From: Aulostomus chinensis
Taxonomy: Eukaryota; Chordata; Actinopteri; Syngnathiformes; Aulostomidae
NCBI GenBank assembly: GCA_037954235.1
Contig: JBBMOA010000001.1
Location: 14,523,980-14,587,979, forward strand
Length of the DNA: 64,000 nt
Direction: 5' to 3'
In this document: piece after piece, positions 1 to 14,675 of the stretch
Numbering within the stretch: position 1 is the stretch's first letter
Layout of the letters: each line of letters begins with the position of its first letter
The notes under the pieces: generated by a model
Database searches by the model: none
Told to the model about the DNA's origin: nothing
What the model saw: only the letters and a program-made list of their open reading frames with translations
Position numbers and translations under genes: made by a program

Positions 1-3000
1 TCAGTGATGCTTACAGTAATGTAGTAAGAGTTTCGAACAACCTCAAAGTGATGCTGACAGTCATGTAGTAAGAGTTGCTACGAACCTCAAAATAATTCGA
101 CAGTGATGTCAGAAGAATTGCTAAAGATCTCAAAATGATGCAACCGTGATGTTCGAAGAATTGCTAATGATCTCAAAATGATGGTAACAGTAATGGAGTG
201 AGAGTTTCGAACAACCTCAAAGTGATGCTGACAGTCATGTACTAATAGTTGCTACGAACCTCAAAATAATGCGACAGGAATGTAGTAAGAGTTGCTACGA
301 ACCTCAAAATAATGTCACAGTGATGTCAGAAGAATTGCTAATGATCTAAAAATGATGCGACAGTGATTTAGTAAGAATTGCTTATGAAATCAAAATGATG
401 CTAACAGTAATGGAGTGAATGTTTCGAATAACCTCAAAGTGATGCTGACAGTCATGTACTAAGAGTTGCTACGAACCTCAAAATAATGCGACAGTAATGT
501 AGTAAAAGTTGCTACGAACCTCAAAATATTGCGACAGAGATGTCGGAAGAATTGCTAATGAACTCAAAATGATGCTAAAAGTAATGTAGTGATAGTTGCT
601 AATCAAGTCAGTTATGCTTTCAGTAATGTAGTAAGTGTTTCGAAGAACCTCAAAGTGATGCTGACAGTCATGTAGTAAGAGTTGCTACGAACCTCAAAAT
701 ACTGCGACAGTGATGTCAGAAGAATTGCTAAAGATCTCAAAATGATGAGACAGTGATGTAGTAAAAGTTGCTACGAACCTCAAAATATTGCGACAGTGAT
801 GTCGGAAGAATTGCTAATGAACTCAAGATTATGCTAACAGTAATGGAGTGAAACTTTCGAATAACCTCAAAGTGATGCTGACAGTCATGTAGTAAGTGTT
901 GCTACGAACCTCAAAATAATGCGACAGTAATGTAGTAAAAGTTGCTACGAACCTCAAAATATTGCGACAGTGATGTCGGAAGAATTGCTAATGAACTCAA
1001 AATGATGCTAACAGTAATGTAGTGATAGTTGCTAATAAACTCAGTGATGCTTACGGTAATGTAGTAAGTGTTTCAAACAACCTCAAAGTGATGCTGACAG
1101 TCATGTAGTAAGAGTTGCTACTAACCTCAATTTAATGCTACAGTGATGTCTATGAATTCCTAATAAAATCAAAGTGACGCTAACAGTAATGTAGTGATAG
1201 TTGCTAATAAACCCAAAATGATGCTAAAAGTAATGTAGTGATAGTTGCTAATCAACTCAGTGATGCTTACAGTAATGTAGTAAGTGTTTCGAACAACCTC
1301 AAAGTGACGCTGACAGTCATGTAGTAAGATTTGCTTCTAACCTCAAAATGATGCTAAAAGTAATGTAGTGATAGTTGCTAATGAACTCAAAGTGATGCTG
1401 ACAGTAATGTAGTGATAGTTGCTAATGAACTCAAAGTGATGCTGACAGTAATGTAGTCAGAGTTGCTTCGAACCTCAAAGTAATGCGACACTGATGTCAA
1501 AAGAATTGTTAATGATCTCAAACTGATGCGACAGTGATGTAGTAAGAATTGCTAATGAACTCAAAATGATGCTAACAGTAATGGAGTGAAAGTTTCGAAT
1601 AACCTCAAAGTGATGCTGACAGTCATGTAGTAAGTGTTGCTACGAACCTCAAAATATTGCAACAGTAATGTAGTAAAAGTTGCTACGAACCTCAAAATAT
1701 TGCGACAGTGATGTCGGAATTATTGCTAATGAACTCAAAATGATGCTAACAGTAATGTAGTGATAGTTGCTAATCAACTCAGTGGTGCTTACAGTCATGT
1801 AGTAAGTGTTTCGAATAACCTCAAAGTGATGCTGAAATTCATGTAGTAAGAGTTGCTACGAACCTCAAAATAATGCGACAGTGATGTTGAAAGAATTGCT
1901 AATGAACTCAAAATGATGCGACAGTGATGTTGGAAGAATTGCTATTGAACTCAAAATGATGCTAACAGTAATGTAGTGATAGTTGCTAATCAACTCAGTG
2001 GTGCTTACAGTAATGTAGTAAGTGTTTCGAATAACCTCAAAGTGATGCTGACATTCATGTAGTAAGAGTTGCTACGAACCTCAAAATACTGCGACAGTGA
2101 TGTCAGAAGAATTGCGAAAGATCTCAAAATGATGCGACAGTGATGTGGTAAATGTTGCTACGAACCTCAAAATATTGCGACAGTGATGTCGGAAGAATTG
2201 CTAATGAACTCAAGATTATGCTAACAGTAATGGAGTGAAACTTTCGAATGACCTCAAAGTGATGCTGACAGTCATGTAGTAAGAGTTGCTACGAACCTTA
2301 AAATAATGCAACAATAATGTAGTAAGAGTTGCTACGAACCTCAAAATATTGCGACAGTGATGTCAGAAGAATTGCTAATGATCTCAAAATGATGCGACAG
2401 TGATTTAGTAACAATTGCTAATGAACTCAAAATGATGCTCACAGTAATGGAGTGAACGTTTCGAATAACCTCAAAGTGATGCTGACAGTCATGTACTAAG
2501 AGTTGCTACGAACCTCAAAATAATGCGAAAGTAATGTAGTAAAAGTTGCGACGAACCTCAAAATATTGCGACAGTGATGTCGGAAGAATTGCTAATGAAC
2601 TCAAAATGATGCTAACAGTAATGTAGTGATAGTTGCTAATCAACTCAGTGATGCTTACAGTAATGTAGTAAGTGTTTCGAATAACCTCAAAGTGATGCTG
2701 ACAGTAATGTACTAAGAGTTGCTACGAACCTCAAAATAATGCGAAAGTGATGTCAGAAGAATTGCTAAAGATCTCAAAATGATGCGACAGTGATTTAGTA
2801 AGAATTGCTCATGAACTCAAAATGATGCTAACAGTAATGGTGTGAAAGTTTCGAATAACCTCAAAGTGATGCTGACAGTCATGTAGTAAGTGTTGCTACA
2901 AACCTCAAAATAATGCGAAAGTAATGTAGTAAAAGTTGCTACGAACCTCAAAATATTGCGACAGTGATGTCGGAAGAATTGCTAATGAACTCAAAATGAT

Positions 3001-6000
3001 GCTAACAGTAATGTAGTGATAGTTGCTAAGAAACTCAGTGATGCTTACAGTAAAGTAGTAAGAGTTTCGAACAACCTCAAAGTGATGCTGACAGTCATTT
3101 AGTAAGAGTTGCTAATGAACTCAATTCAATGCTACAGTGATGTCGTGAGAATTGCTCAACAACTCAAAATGATGCTAACAGTAATGTAGTGATAGTTGCT
3201 AATAAACTCAAAGTGATGCTGACAGTAATGTAGTCAGAGTTGCTACGAACCTTAAAATAATGCAACAATAATGTAGTAAGAGTTGCTACGAACCTCAAAA
3301 TAATGTGACAGTGATGTCAGAAGAATTGCTAAAGATCTCAAAATGATGCGACAGTGATGTAGTAAGAATTGCTAATGAACTCAAAATGATGCCCACAGTA
3401 ATGGAGTGAAAGTTTCGAACAACCTCAAAGTGATGCTGACAGTCATGTAGTAAGAGTTGCTACGAACCTCAAAATAATGTGACAGTGATGTCAGAAGAAT
3501 TGCTAAAGATGTCAAAATGATGCAACAGTGATGTCAGAAGAATTGGTAATGATCTCAAAATGATGCTAACAGTAATGGAGTGAACGTTTCGAATAACCTC
3601 AAAGTGATGCTGACAGTAATGTAGTAAGTGTTGCTACGAACCTCAAAATATTTCAACAGTGATGTCGGAAGAATTGATAATGAACTTCAAATGATGCTAA
3701 CAGTAATGTCGTGATAGTTGTTAATCAACTCAGTGATGCTTACAGTAATGTAGTAAGTGTTTCGAATAACCTCAAAGTGATGCTGACAGTCATGTAGCAA
3801 GAGTTGCTACGAACCTCAAAATAATGCGACAGTGATGTCAGAATAATTGCGAAAGATCTCAAAATGATGCGACAGTGATGTCAGAAGAATTGGTAATGAT
3901 CTCAAAATGATGCTAACAGTAATGGAGTGAACGTTTCGAATAACCTAAAGGTGATGCTGACAGTCATGTAGTAAGAGTTGCTACGAACCTCAAAATAATG
4001 CGAAAGTAATGTAGTAAAAATTGCGAGGAACCTCAAAATATTGCGACAGTGATGTCGGAAGAATTGCCAATGAACTCCAAATGATGCCAACAGTAATGTA
4101 GTGATAGTTGCTAATCAACTCAGTGATGCTTAAAGTAATGTAGTAAGTGTTTCGAATAACCTCAAAGTGATGGTGACAGTCATGTAGGAAGAGTTGCTAC
4201 GAACCTCAAAATCATGCGACAGTGATGTCAGAAGAATTGCTAAAGATCTCAAAATGATGCGAAAGTGATTAAGTAAGAATTGCTCATGAACTCAAAATGA
4301 TGCTAACACTAACGTAGTGATAGTTGCTAATCAACTCAGTGATGCTTACAGTAATGTAGTAAGTGTTTCGAAAAACCTCAAAGTGATGCTGACAGTCATG
4401 TAGTAGGAGTTGCTACGAACCTCAAAATAATGCGACAGTGATGTCAGAAGAAATGCGAAAGATCTCAAAATGATGCGACAGTGATGTCAGAAGAATTGGT
4501 AATGATCTCAAAATGATGCTAACAGTAATGCGGTGAACGTTTCGAATAACCTAAAAGTGATGCTGACAGTCATGTAGTAAGAGTTGCTACGAACCTCAAA
4601 TTAATGTGAAAGTAATGTAGTAAAAATTGCTACGAACCTCAAAATATTGCGACAGTGATGTCGGAAGAATTGCTAATGAACTCAAGATGATGCTAACAGT
4701 AATGTAGTGATAGTTGCTAATCAACTCAGTGGTGCTTACAGTAATGTAGTAAGTGTTTCGAATAACCTCAAAGTGATGCTGACAATAATTTAGTAAGAGT
4801 TGCTAATGAACTCAATTTAATGCTACAGTGATGTCGTGAGAACTGCTCAACAACTCAAAATGATGCTAACATTAATGTAGTGATAGTTGCTAATAAACTC
4901 AAAGTGATGCTGACAGTAATGTAGTAAGAGTTGCTAGGAACCTTAAAACATTGCAACAACAATGTAGTAAGAGTTGCTACGAACCTCAAAATATTGCGAC
5001 AGTGATGTCAGAAGAATTGCTAAAGATCTCAAAATGATGCGACAGTGATGTAGTAAGAATTGCTAATGAACTCAAAATGATGCTAACAGTAATGAAGTAA
5101 AAGTTTCGAATAACCTCAAAGTGATGCTGACAGTCATGTAGTAAGTGTTGCTACGAACCTCAAAATAATGCGACAGTGATGTAGTAAAAGTTGCTACGAA
5201 CCTCAAAATATTTCAACACTGATGTCGGAAGAATTGATAATGAACTTCAAATGATGCTAAAAGTAATGTAGTGAGAGTTGCTAAGAAACTCAGTGATGCT
5301 TAAAGTAATGTAGAAAGAGTTTCGAACAACCTCAAAGTGATGTTGACAGTCATGTAGTAAAAGTTGCTACGAACCTCAAAATATTTCAACAGTGATGTCG
5401 GAAGAATTGATAATGAACTTCAAATGATGCTGACAGTAATGTCGTGATAGTTGTTAATCAACTCAGTGATGCTTGCAGTAATGTAGTAAGTGTTTCGAAC
5501 AACCTCAAAGTGATGCTAACAGTCATTTAGTAAGAGTTGCTAATGAACTCAATTCAATGCTACAGTGATGTCGTGAGAATTGCTCATGAACTCAAAATGA
5601 TGCTAACAGTAATGTAGTGATAGTTGCTAATAAACTCAAAGTGATGCTGACAGTAATGTAGTAAGAGTTGCTATGAACCTTAAAATAATGCAACAATAAT
5701 GTAGTAAGAGTTGCTACGAACCTCAAAATATTGCGACAGTGATGTCGGAAGAATTGCTAATGAACTCAAGATGATGCTAACAGTAATGGAGTGAAACTTT
5801 CGAATAACCTCAAAGTGATGCTGACAGTCATGTAGTAAGAGTTGCTACGAACCTTAAAAAATGCAACAGTAAAGTAGTAGGAGTTGCTTCGAACCTAAAA
5901 TTAATGCGACAGTGATGTCAGAAGAATTGGTAATGATCTAAAACTGATGGGACAGTGATGTTGTAACAGTTGCTCATGAACTCAAAATGATGCTAACAGT

Positions 6001-7800
6001 AATGTAGTGATAGTTGCTAATCAACTCAGTGATGCTTAAAGTAATGTAGTAAGTGTTTCGAATAACCTCAAAGTGATGCTGACAGTCATGTACTAAGAGT
6101 TGCTACGAACCTCAAAATAATGTGACAGTAATGTAGTAAAAGTTGCTACGAACCTCAAAATATTGGGACAGTGATGTCGGAAGAATTGCTAATGAACTCA
6201 AGATGATGCTAACAGTAATGGAGTGAAACTTTCGAATAACCTCAAAGTGATGCTGACAATCATGTAGTAAGTATTGCTACGAACCTCAAAATAATGCGAC
6301 AGTAATGTAGTAAAAGTTACTACGAACCTCAAAATATTGCGACAGTGATGTCAGAAGAATTGCTAATGAACTCAAGATGATGCTAACAGTAATGTAGTGA
6401 TAGTTGCTAAGAAACTCAGTGATGCTGACAGTAATGTAGTAAGAGTTTCGAACAACCTCAAAGGGATGCTGACAGTCATTTAGTAAGAGTTGCTCATGAA
6501 CTCAATTCAATGCTACAGTGATGTCGTGAGAATTGCTCAACAACTCAAAATGATGCTAACAGTAATGTAGTGATAGTTGCTAATAAACTCAAAGTGATGC
6601 TGACAGAAATGTAGTAAGAGTTGCTAGGAACCTTAAAATAATGCAACAACAATGTAGTAAGAGTTGCTACGAACCTCAAAATATTGCGACAGTGATGTCA
6701 GAAGAATTGCTAAAGATCTCAAAATGATGCGACAGTGATGTAGTAAGAATTGCTAATGAACTCAAAATGATGCTAACAGTAATGGAGTAAAAGTTTCGAA
6801 TAACCTCAAAGTGATGGTGACAGTCATGTAGGAAGAGTTGCTACGAACCTCAAAATAATGCGACAGTGATGTCAGAAGAATTGCTAAAGATATCAAAATG
6901 ATGCGACAGTGATTTAGTAAGAATTGCTCATGAAATCAAAATGATGCTCACAGTAATGGAGTGAACGTTTCGAATAACCTCAAAGTGATGCTGACAGTCT
7001 TGTACTAAGAGTTGCTACGAACTTCAAAATAATGCGACAATAATGTAGTAAAAGTTGCTACGAACCTCAAAATATTGCGACAGTGATGTCGGAAGAATTG
7101 CTAATGAACTCAAAATGATGCTAACAGTAATGTAGTGATAGTTGCTAATCAAGTCAGTGATGCTGACAGTGATGTAGTAAGTTTTTTGAAAAACCTCAAA
7201 GTGATGCTGAAAGTCATGTAGTAAGAGTTGCTACGAACCTCAAAATAATGCGAAAGTAATGTAGTAAACGTTGCTACGAACCTCAAAATATTGCGACAGT
7301 GATGTCGGAAGAATTGCTAATGAACTCAAGATGATGCGAACAGTAATGGAGTGAAACTTTCGAATAACCTCAAAGTGATGCTGACAGTCATGTCGTAAAT
7401 GTTTCGAACAACCTCAAAGTGATTCTGACAGTCTTGTAGTAATGGTTGCTACGAACCTTAAAAAATGCAACAGTAAAGTAGTAGGAGTTGCTTCGAACCT
7501 AAAATTAATGCGACAGTGATTTCAGAAGAATTGGTAATGATCTCAAACTGATGGGACAGTGATGTTGTAAGAGTTGCTAATGAACTCAATATGATGCTAA
7601 CAGTCATGTAGTGATGGTTGCTAATCAACTCAGTGATGCTTACAGTAATGTAGTGATAGTTGCTAATAAACTCAAAGTGATGCTGACAGTAATGTAGTCA
7701 GAGTTGCTACGAACCTCAAAATAATGTGACAGTGATGTCAGAAGAATTGCTAAAGATCTCAAAATGATGCGACAGTGATGTAGTAAGAATTGCTAATGAA

Positions 7801-10800
7801 CTCAAAATGATGCTAACAGTAATGGAGTGAAAGTTTCGAATAACCTCAAAGTGATGCTGACAGTCATGTAGTAAGAGTTGCTACGAACCTCAAAATAATG
7901 TGACAGTGATGTCAGAAGAATTGCTAAAGATGTCAAAATGATGCGACAGTGATGTCAGAAGAATTGGTAATGATCTCAAAATGATGCTAACAGTAATGGA
8001 GTGAACGTTTCGAATAACCTCAAAGTGATGCTGACAGTAATGTAGTAAGTGTTGCTACGAACCTCAAAATATTTCAACAGTGATGTCGGAAAAATTGATA
8101 ATGAACTTCAAATGATGCTAACAGTAATGTCGTGATAGTTGTTAATCAACTCAGTGATGCTTGCAGTAATGTAGTAAGTGTTTCGAATAACCTCAAAGTG
8201 ATGCTGACAGTCATGTAGGAAGAGTTGCTATGAACCTCAAAATAAAGCGACAGTGATGTCGGAAGAATTGCTAATGATCTCAAAATGATGCTAACAGTAA
8301 TGTAGTGATAGTTGCTAATCAACTCAGTGATGCTTACAGTATTGTAGTAAGTTTTTCGAATAACCTCAAAGTGATGCTGACAGTCATGTAGTAAGAGTTG
8401 CTACGAAACTCAAAATAATGCGACAGTAATGTAGTAAAAGTTGCTACGAACCTCAAAATATTGCGACAGTGATGTCGGAAGAATTGCTAATGAACTCAAA
8501 AAGATGCTTACAGTAATGGAGTGAAAGTTTCGAACAACCTCAAAGTGATTCTGACAGTCATGTAGTAAGGGTTGCTACGAACCTTAAAAAATGCAAGAGT
8601 AAAGTAGTAGGAGTTGCTTCGAACCTAAAATTAATGCGACAGTGATGTCAGAAGAATTGGTAATGATCTCAAACTGATGGGACAGTGATGTTGTAAGAGT
8701 TGCTAATGAACTCAAAATGATGCTAACAGTAATGTAGTGATAGTTGCTAATCAACTCAGTGATGCTTACAGTAATGTAGTAAGAGTTTCGAACAACCTCG
8801 AAGTGATGCTGACAGTCATTTAGTAAGAGTTGCTAATGAACTCAATTTAATGCTACAGTGATGTCGTGAGAATTGCTCAACAACTCAAAATGATGCGAAC
8901 AGTAATGTAGTGATAGTTGCTAATAAAGTCAAAGTGATGCTGAAAGTAATGTAGTAAGAGTTGCAAGGAAACTTAAAATAATACAACAACAACGTAGTAA
9001 GAGTTGCTACGAACCTCAAAATAATGCGAAAGTAATGAAGTAAAAGTTGCTACGAACCTCAAAATATTGCAACAGTGATGTCGGAAGAATTGCAAATGAA
9101 CTTAAAATGATGCTAACAGTAATGTAGTGATTGTTGCTACGAACCTCAATATAATGCGACAGTAATGTAGTAAAAGTCGCTACGAACCTCAAAATATTGC
9201 GACAGTGATGTCGGAAGAATTGCTAATGAACTTAAAATGATCCTAACAGTAATGTAGTGATAGTTGCTTATCAAGTCAGTGATGCTAATATTAATGTAGT
9301 GATAGTTGCTAATAAACAAAAAGTGATGCTGACAGTAATGTAGTAAGTGTTGCTACGAACCTCAAAATAATGCGACAGTAATGTAGTAAAAGTTGCTACG
9401 AACCTCAAAATATTGCGAAAGTGATGTCGGAAGAATTGCTAATGAACTCAAGATGATACTAACAGTAATGTAGTGATAGTTGCTAATAAACTCAGTGATG
9501 CTTACAGTAATGTAGAAAGAGTTTCGAACAACCTCAAAGTGATGCTGACAGTCATTTAGGAAGAGTTGCTAATGAACTCAATTTAATGCTACAGTGATGT
9601 CGTGAGAATTGCTCAAAAACTCAAAATGATGCTAACAGTAATGGAGTGAAAGTTTCGAATAACCTCAAAGTGATGCTGACAGTCATGTAGTAAGAGTTGC
9701 TACGAACCTCAAAATAATGTGACAGTGATGTCAGAAGAATTGCTAAAGATGTCAAAATGATGCGACAGTGATGTCAGAAGAATTGGTAATGATCTCAAAA
9801 TGATGCTAACAGTAATGGAGTGAACGTTTCGAATAACCTCAAAGTGATGCTGACAGTAATGTAGTAAGTGTTGCTACGAACCTCAAAATATTTCAACAGT
9901 GATGTCGGAAAAATTGATAATGAACTTCAAATGATGCTAACAGTAATGTCGTGATAGTTGTTAATCAACTCAGTGATGCTTGCAGTAATGTAGTAAGTGT
10001 TTCGAATAACCTCAAAGTGATGCTGACAGTCATGTAGGAAGAGTTGCTATGAACCTCAAAATAAAGCGACAGTGATGTCGGAAGAATTGCTAATGATCTC
10101 AAAATGATGCTAACAGTAATGTAGTGATAGTTGCTAATCAACTCAGTGATGCTTACAGTATTGTAGTAAGTTTTTCGAATAACCTCAAAGTGATGCTGAC
10201 AGTCATGTAGTAAGAGTTGCTACGAAACTCAAAATAATGCGACAGTAATGTAGTAAAAGTTGCTACGAACCTCAAAATATTGCGACAGTGATGTCGGAAG
10301 AATTGCTAATGAACTCAAAAAGATGCTTACAGTAATGGAGTGAAAGTTTCGAACAACCTCAAAGTGATTCTGACAGTCATGTAGTAAGGGTTGCTACGAA
10401 CCTTAAAAAATGCAAGAGTAAAGTAGTAGGAGTTGCTTCGAACCTAAAATTAATGCGACAGTGATGTCAGAAGAATTGGTAATGATCTCAAACTGATGGG
10501 ACAGTGATGTTGTAAGAGTTGCTAATGAACTCAAAATGATGCTAACAGTAATGTAGTGATAGTTGCTAATCAACTCAGTGATGCTTACAGTAATGTAGTA
10601 AGAGTTTCGAACAACCTCGAAGTGATGCTGACAGTCATTTAGTAAGAGTTGCTAATGAACTCAATTTAATGCTACAGTGATGTCGTGAGAATTGCTCAAC
10701 AACTCAAAATGATGCGAACAGTAATGTAGTGATAGTTGCTAATAAAGTCAAAGTGATGCTGAAAGTAATGTAGTAAGAGTTGCAAGGAAACTTAAAATAA

Positions 10801-10989
10801 TACAACAACAACGTAGTAAGAGTTGCTACGAACCTCAAAATAATGCGAAAGTAATGAAGTAAAAGTTGCTACGAACCTCAAAATATTGCAACAGTGATGT
10901 CGGAAGAATTGCAAATGAACTTAAAATGATGCTAACAGTAATGTAGTGATTGTTGCTACGAACCTCAATATAATGCGACAGTAATGTAG
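7801..10989 (+). repeat. Tandem duplication of 1.37 kb of satellite, offset 1,819 bp
   Basis: Positions 7,801-9,170 reappear almost base for base at 9,620-10,989. Private variants are shared, for example the ATACAACAACAACG block near 8,990 and 10,809, the CAATATAATGCGAC block near 9,147 and 10,966, and the shortened monomer ending TTAAAAAATGCAAGAGTAAA. The 450 bp between the copies is ordinary satellite. This is far more similar than neighbouring monomers are to each other, so the duplication is recent. Confidence 0.9.
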
Positions 10990-12261
10990 TAAGAGTTGCT
11001 ACGAACCTTAAAATAATGCAACAATAATGTAGTAAGAGTTGCTACGGACCTCAAAATATTGCGACAGTGATGTCTGAAGAATTGCTAATGAACTCAAGAT
11101 GATGCTAACAGTAATGGAGTGAAACTTTCGAATAACCTCAAAGTGATGCTGACAGTCATGTAGTAAGTGTTGCTACGAACCTCAAAATAATGCGACAGTA
11201 ATGTCGTAAAAGTTGCTACGAACCTCAAAATATTGCGACAGTGATGTCGGAAGAACTGCTAATGATCTCAAAATGATGCTAACAGTAATGTAGTAAGAAT
11301 TGCTAAAGAACTTAAAATGATGCTAACAGTAATGTAGTGATAGTTGCTAAGAAACTCAGTGATGCTTATAGTAATGTAGTAAGAGTTTCGAACAACCTCA
11401 AAGTGATGCTGACAGTCATTTAGTAAGAGTTGCTAATGAACTCAATTCAATGCTACAGTGATGTCGTGAGAATTGCTCATGAACTCAAAATGATGCTAAC
11501 AGTAATGTAGTGATAGTTGCTAATAAACTCAAAGTGATGCTGACAGTAATGTAGTAAGAGTTGCTACGAACCTTTAAATAATGCAACAAAAATGTAGTAA
11601 GAGTTGCTACGAATCTCAAAATACTGAGACAGTGATGTCGGAAGAATTGCTAATGAACTCAAGATGATGCTAACAGTAATGGAGTGAACGTTTCGAATAA
11701 CCTCAAAGTGATGCTGACAGTAATGTAGTAAGTGTTTCGAATAACCTCAAAGTGATGGTGACAGTCATGTGGGAAGAGTTGCTACGAACCTCAAAATAAT
11801 GCGACAGTGATGTCAGAAGAATTGCTAAAGATCTCAAAATGATGCGACAGTGATTTAGTAAGAATTGCTCATGAACTCAAAATGATGCTCACAGTAATGG
11901 AGTGAACGTTTCGAATAACCTCAAAGTGATGCTGACAGTCATGTCGTAAGAGTTGCTACGAACCTCAAAATAATGCGACAATAATGTCGTAAAAGTTGCT
12001 ACGAACCACAAAATATTGCGACAGTGATCTCGGAATAATTCCTCATGAACTCAAAATGATGCTAACAGTAATGTAGTGATAGTTGCTAATGAACTCAAAG
12101 TGATGCTGACAGTAATGTAGTAAGAGTTGCTACGAACCTTAAAATAATGCAACAATAATGTAGTAGGAGTTGCTACGAACCTCAAAATAATGTGACAGTG
12201 ATATCAGAAGAATTGCTAATGATCTAAAAATGATGCGAAAGTGATGTAGTAAGAATTGCTA

Positions 12262-14675
12262 AATGAACTCAAAATGATGCTAACAGTAATGGAGTGAAAG
12301 TTTCGAATAACCTCAAAGTGATGCTGACAGTCATGTAGTAAGAGTTGCTACGAACCTCAAAATAATGCGTCAGTAATGTTGTAAAAGTTGCTACGAACCT
12401 CAAAATATTGCGACAGTGATGTCGGAAGAATTGCTAATGAACTCAAGATGATGCTAACAGTAATGTAGTGATAGTTGCAAAGAAACTCAGTGATGCTTAC
12501 AGTAATGTAGTAAGAGTTTCGAACAACCTCAAAGTGATGCTGACAGTCATTTAGTAAGAGTTGCTAATGAACTCAATTTAATGCTACAGTGATGTCGTGA
12601 GAATTGCTCAACAACTCAAAATGATGCGAACAGTAATGTAGTGATAGTTGCTAATAAACTCAAAGTGATGCTGACAGTAATGTAGTAAGAGTTGCAAGGA
12701 ACCTTAAAATAATACAACAACAACGTAGTAAGAGTTGCTACGAACCTCAAAATAATGCGAAAGTAATGTAGTAAAAGTTGCTACGAACCTCAAAATATTG
12801 CAACAGTGATGTCGGAAGAATTGCAAATGAACTTAAAATGATGCTAACAGTAATGTCGTGATAGTTGCTACGAACCTCAATATAATGCGACAGTAATGTA
12901 GTAAAAGTCGCTACGAACCTCAAAATATTGCGACAGTGATGTCGGAAGAATTGCTAATGAACTTAAAATGATGCTAACAGTAATGTAGTGATAGTTGCTA
13001 ATCAAGTCAGTGATGCTAATATTAATGTAGTGATAGTTGCTAATAAACAAAAAGTGATGCTGACAGTCTTGTACTAAGAGTTGCTACGAACTTCAAAATA
13101 ATGCGACAATAATGTAGTAAAAGTTGCTACGAACCTCAAAATATTGCGACAGTGATGTCGGAAGAATTGCTAATGAACTCAAAATGATGCTAACAGTAAT
13201 GTAGTGATAGTTGCTAATCAAGTCAGTGATGCTGACAGTGATGTAGTAAGTTTTTTGAAAAACCTCAAAGTGATGCTGAAAGTCATGTAGTAAGAGTTGC
13301 TACGAACCTCAAAATAATGCGAAAGTAATGTAGTAAACGTTGCTACGAACCTCAAAATATTGCGACAGTGATGTCGGAAGAATTGCTAATGAACTCAAGA
13401 TGATGCGAACAGTAATGGAGTGAAACTTTCGAATAACCTCAAAGTGATGCTGACAGTCATGTCGTAAATGTTTCGAACAACCTCAAAGTGATTCTGACAG
13501 TCTTGTAGTAATGGTTGCTACGAACCTTAAAAAATGCAACAGTAAAGTAGTAGGAGTTGCTTCGAACCTAAAATTAATGCGACAGTGATTTCAGAAGAAT
13601 TGGTAATGATCTCAAACTGATGGGACAGTGATGTTGTAAGAGTTGCTAATGAACTCAATATGATGCTAACAGTCATGTAGTGATGGTTGCTAATCAACTC
13701 AGTGATGCTTACAGTAATGTAGTGATAGTTGCTAATAAACTCAAAGTGATGCTGACAGTAATGTAGTCAGAGTTGCTACGAACCTCAAAATAATGTGACA
13801 GTGATGTCAGAAGAATTGCTAAAGATCTCAAAATGATGCGACAGTGATGTAGTAAGAATTGCTAATGAACTCAAAATGATGCTAACAGTAATGGAGTGAA
13901 AGTTTCGAATAACCTCAAAGTGATGCTGACAGTCATGTAGTAAGAGTTGCTACGAACCTCAAAATAATGCGACAGTAATGTTGTAAAAGTTGCTACGAAC
14001 CTCAAAATATTGCGACAGTGATGTCGGAAGAATTGCTAATGAACTCAAGATGATGCTAACAGTAATGTAGTGATAGTTGCAAAGAAACTCAGTGATGCTT
14101 ACAGTAATGTAGTAAGAGTTTCGAACAACCTCAAAGTGATGCTGACAGTCATTTAGTAAGAGTTGCTAATGAACTCAATTTAATGCTACAGTGATGTCGT
14201 GAGAATTGCTCAACAACTCAAAATGATGCGAACAGTAATGTAGTGATAGTTGCTAATAAACTCAAAGTGATGCTGACAGTAATGTAGTAAGAGTTGCAAG
14301 GAACCTTAAAATAATACAACAACAACGTAGTAAGAGTTGCTACGAACCTCAAAATAATGCGAAAGTAATGTAGTAAAAGTTGCTACGAACCTCAAAATAT
14401 TGCAACAGTGATGTCGGAAGAATTGCAAATGAACTTAAAATGATGCTAACAGTAATGTCGTGATAGTTGCTACGAACCTCAATATAATGCGACAGTAATG
14501 TAGTAAAAGTCGCTACGAACCTCAAAATATTGCGACAGTGATGTCGGAAGAATTGCTAATGAACTTAAAATGATGCTAACAGTAATGTAGTGATAGTTGC
14601 TAATCAAGTCAGTGATGCTAATATTAATGTAGTGATAGTTGCTAATAAACAAAAAGTGATGCTGACAGTCTTGTA
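12262..14675 (+). repeat. Duplicated satellite block, offset 1,602 bp
   Basis: About 812 bp from 12,262 to 13,073 recurs at 13,864-14,675 with very few differences. Both copies end at the same odd sequence, AACAAAAAGTGATGCTGACA followed by GTCTTGTA, after which they diverge. The stretch between the copies, from 13,061 on, instead matches 6,992-7,900 (offset 6,069). The block is therefore a mosaic of two earlier duplications. Confidence 0.85.
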
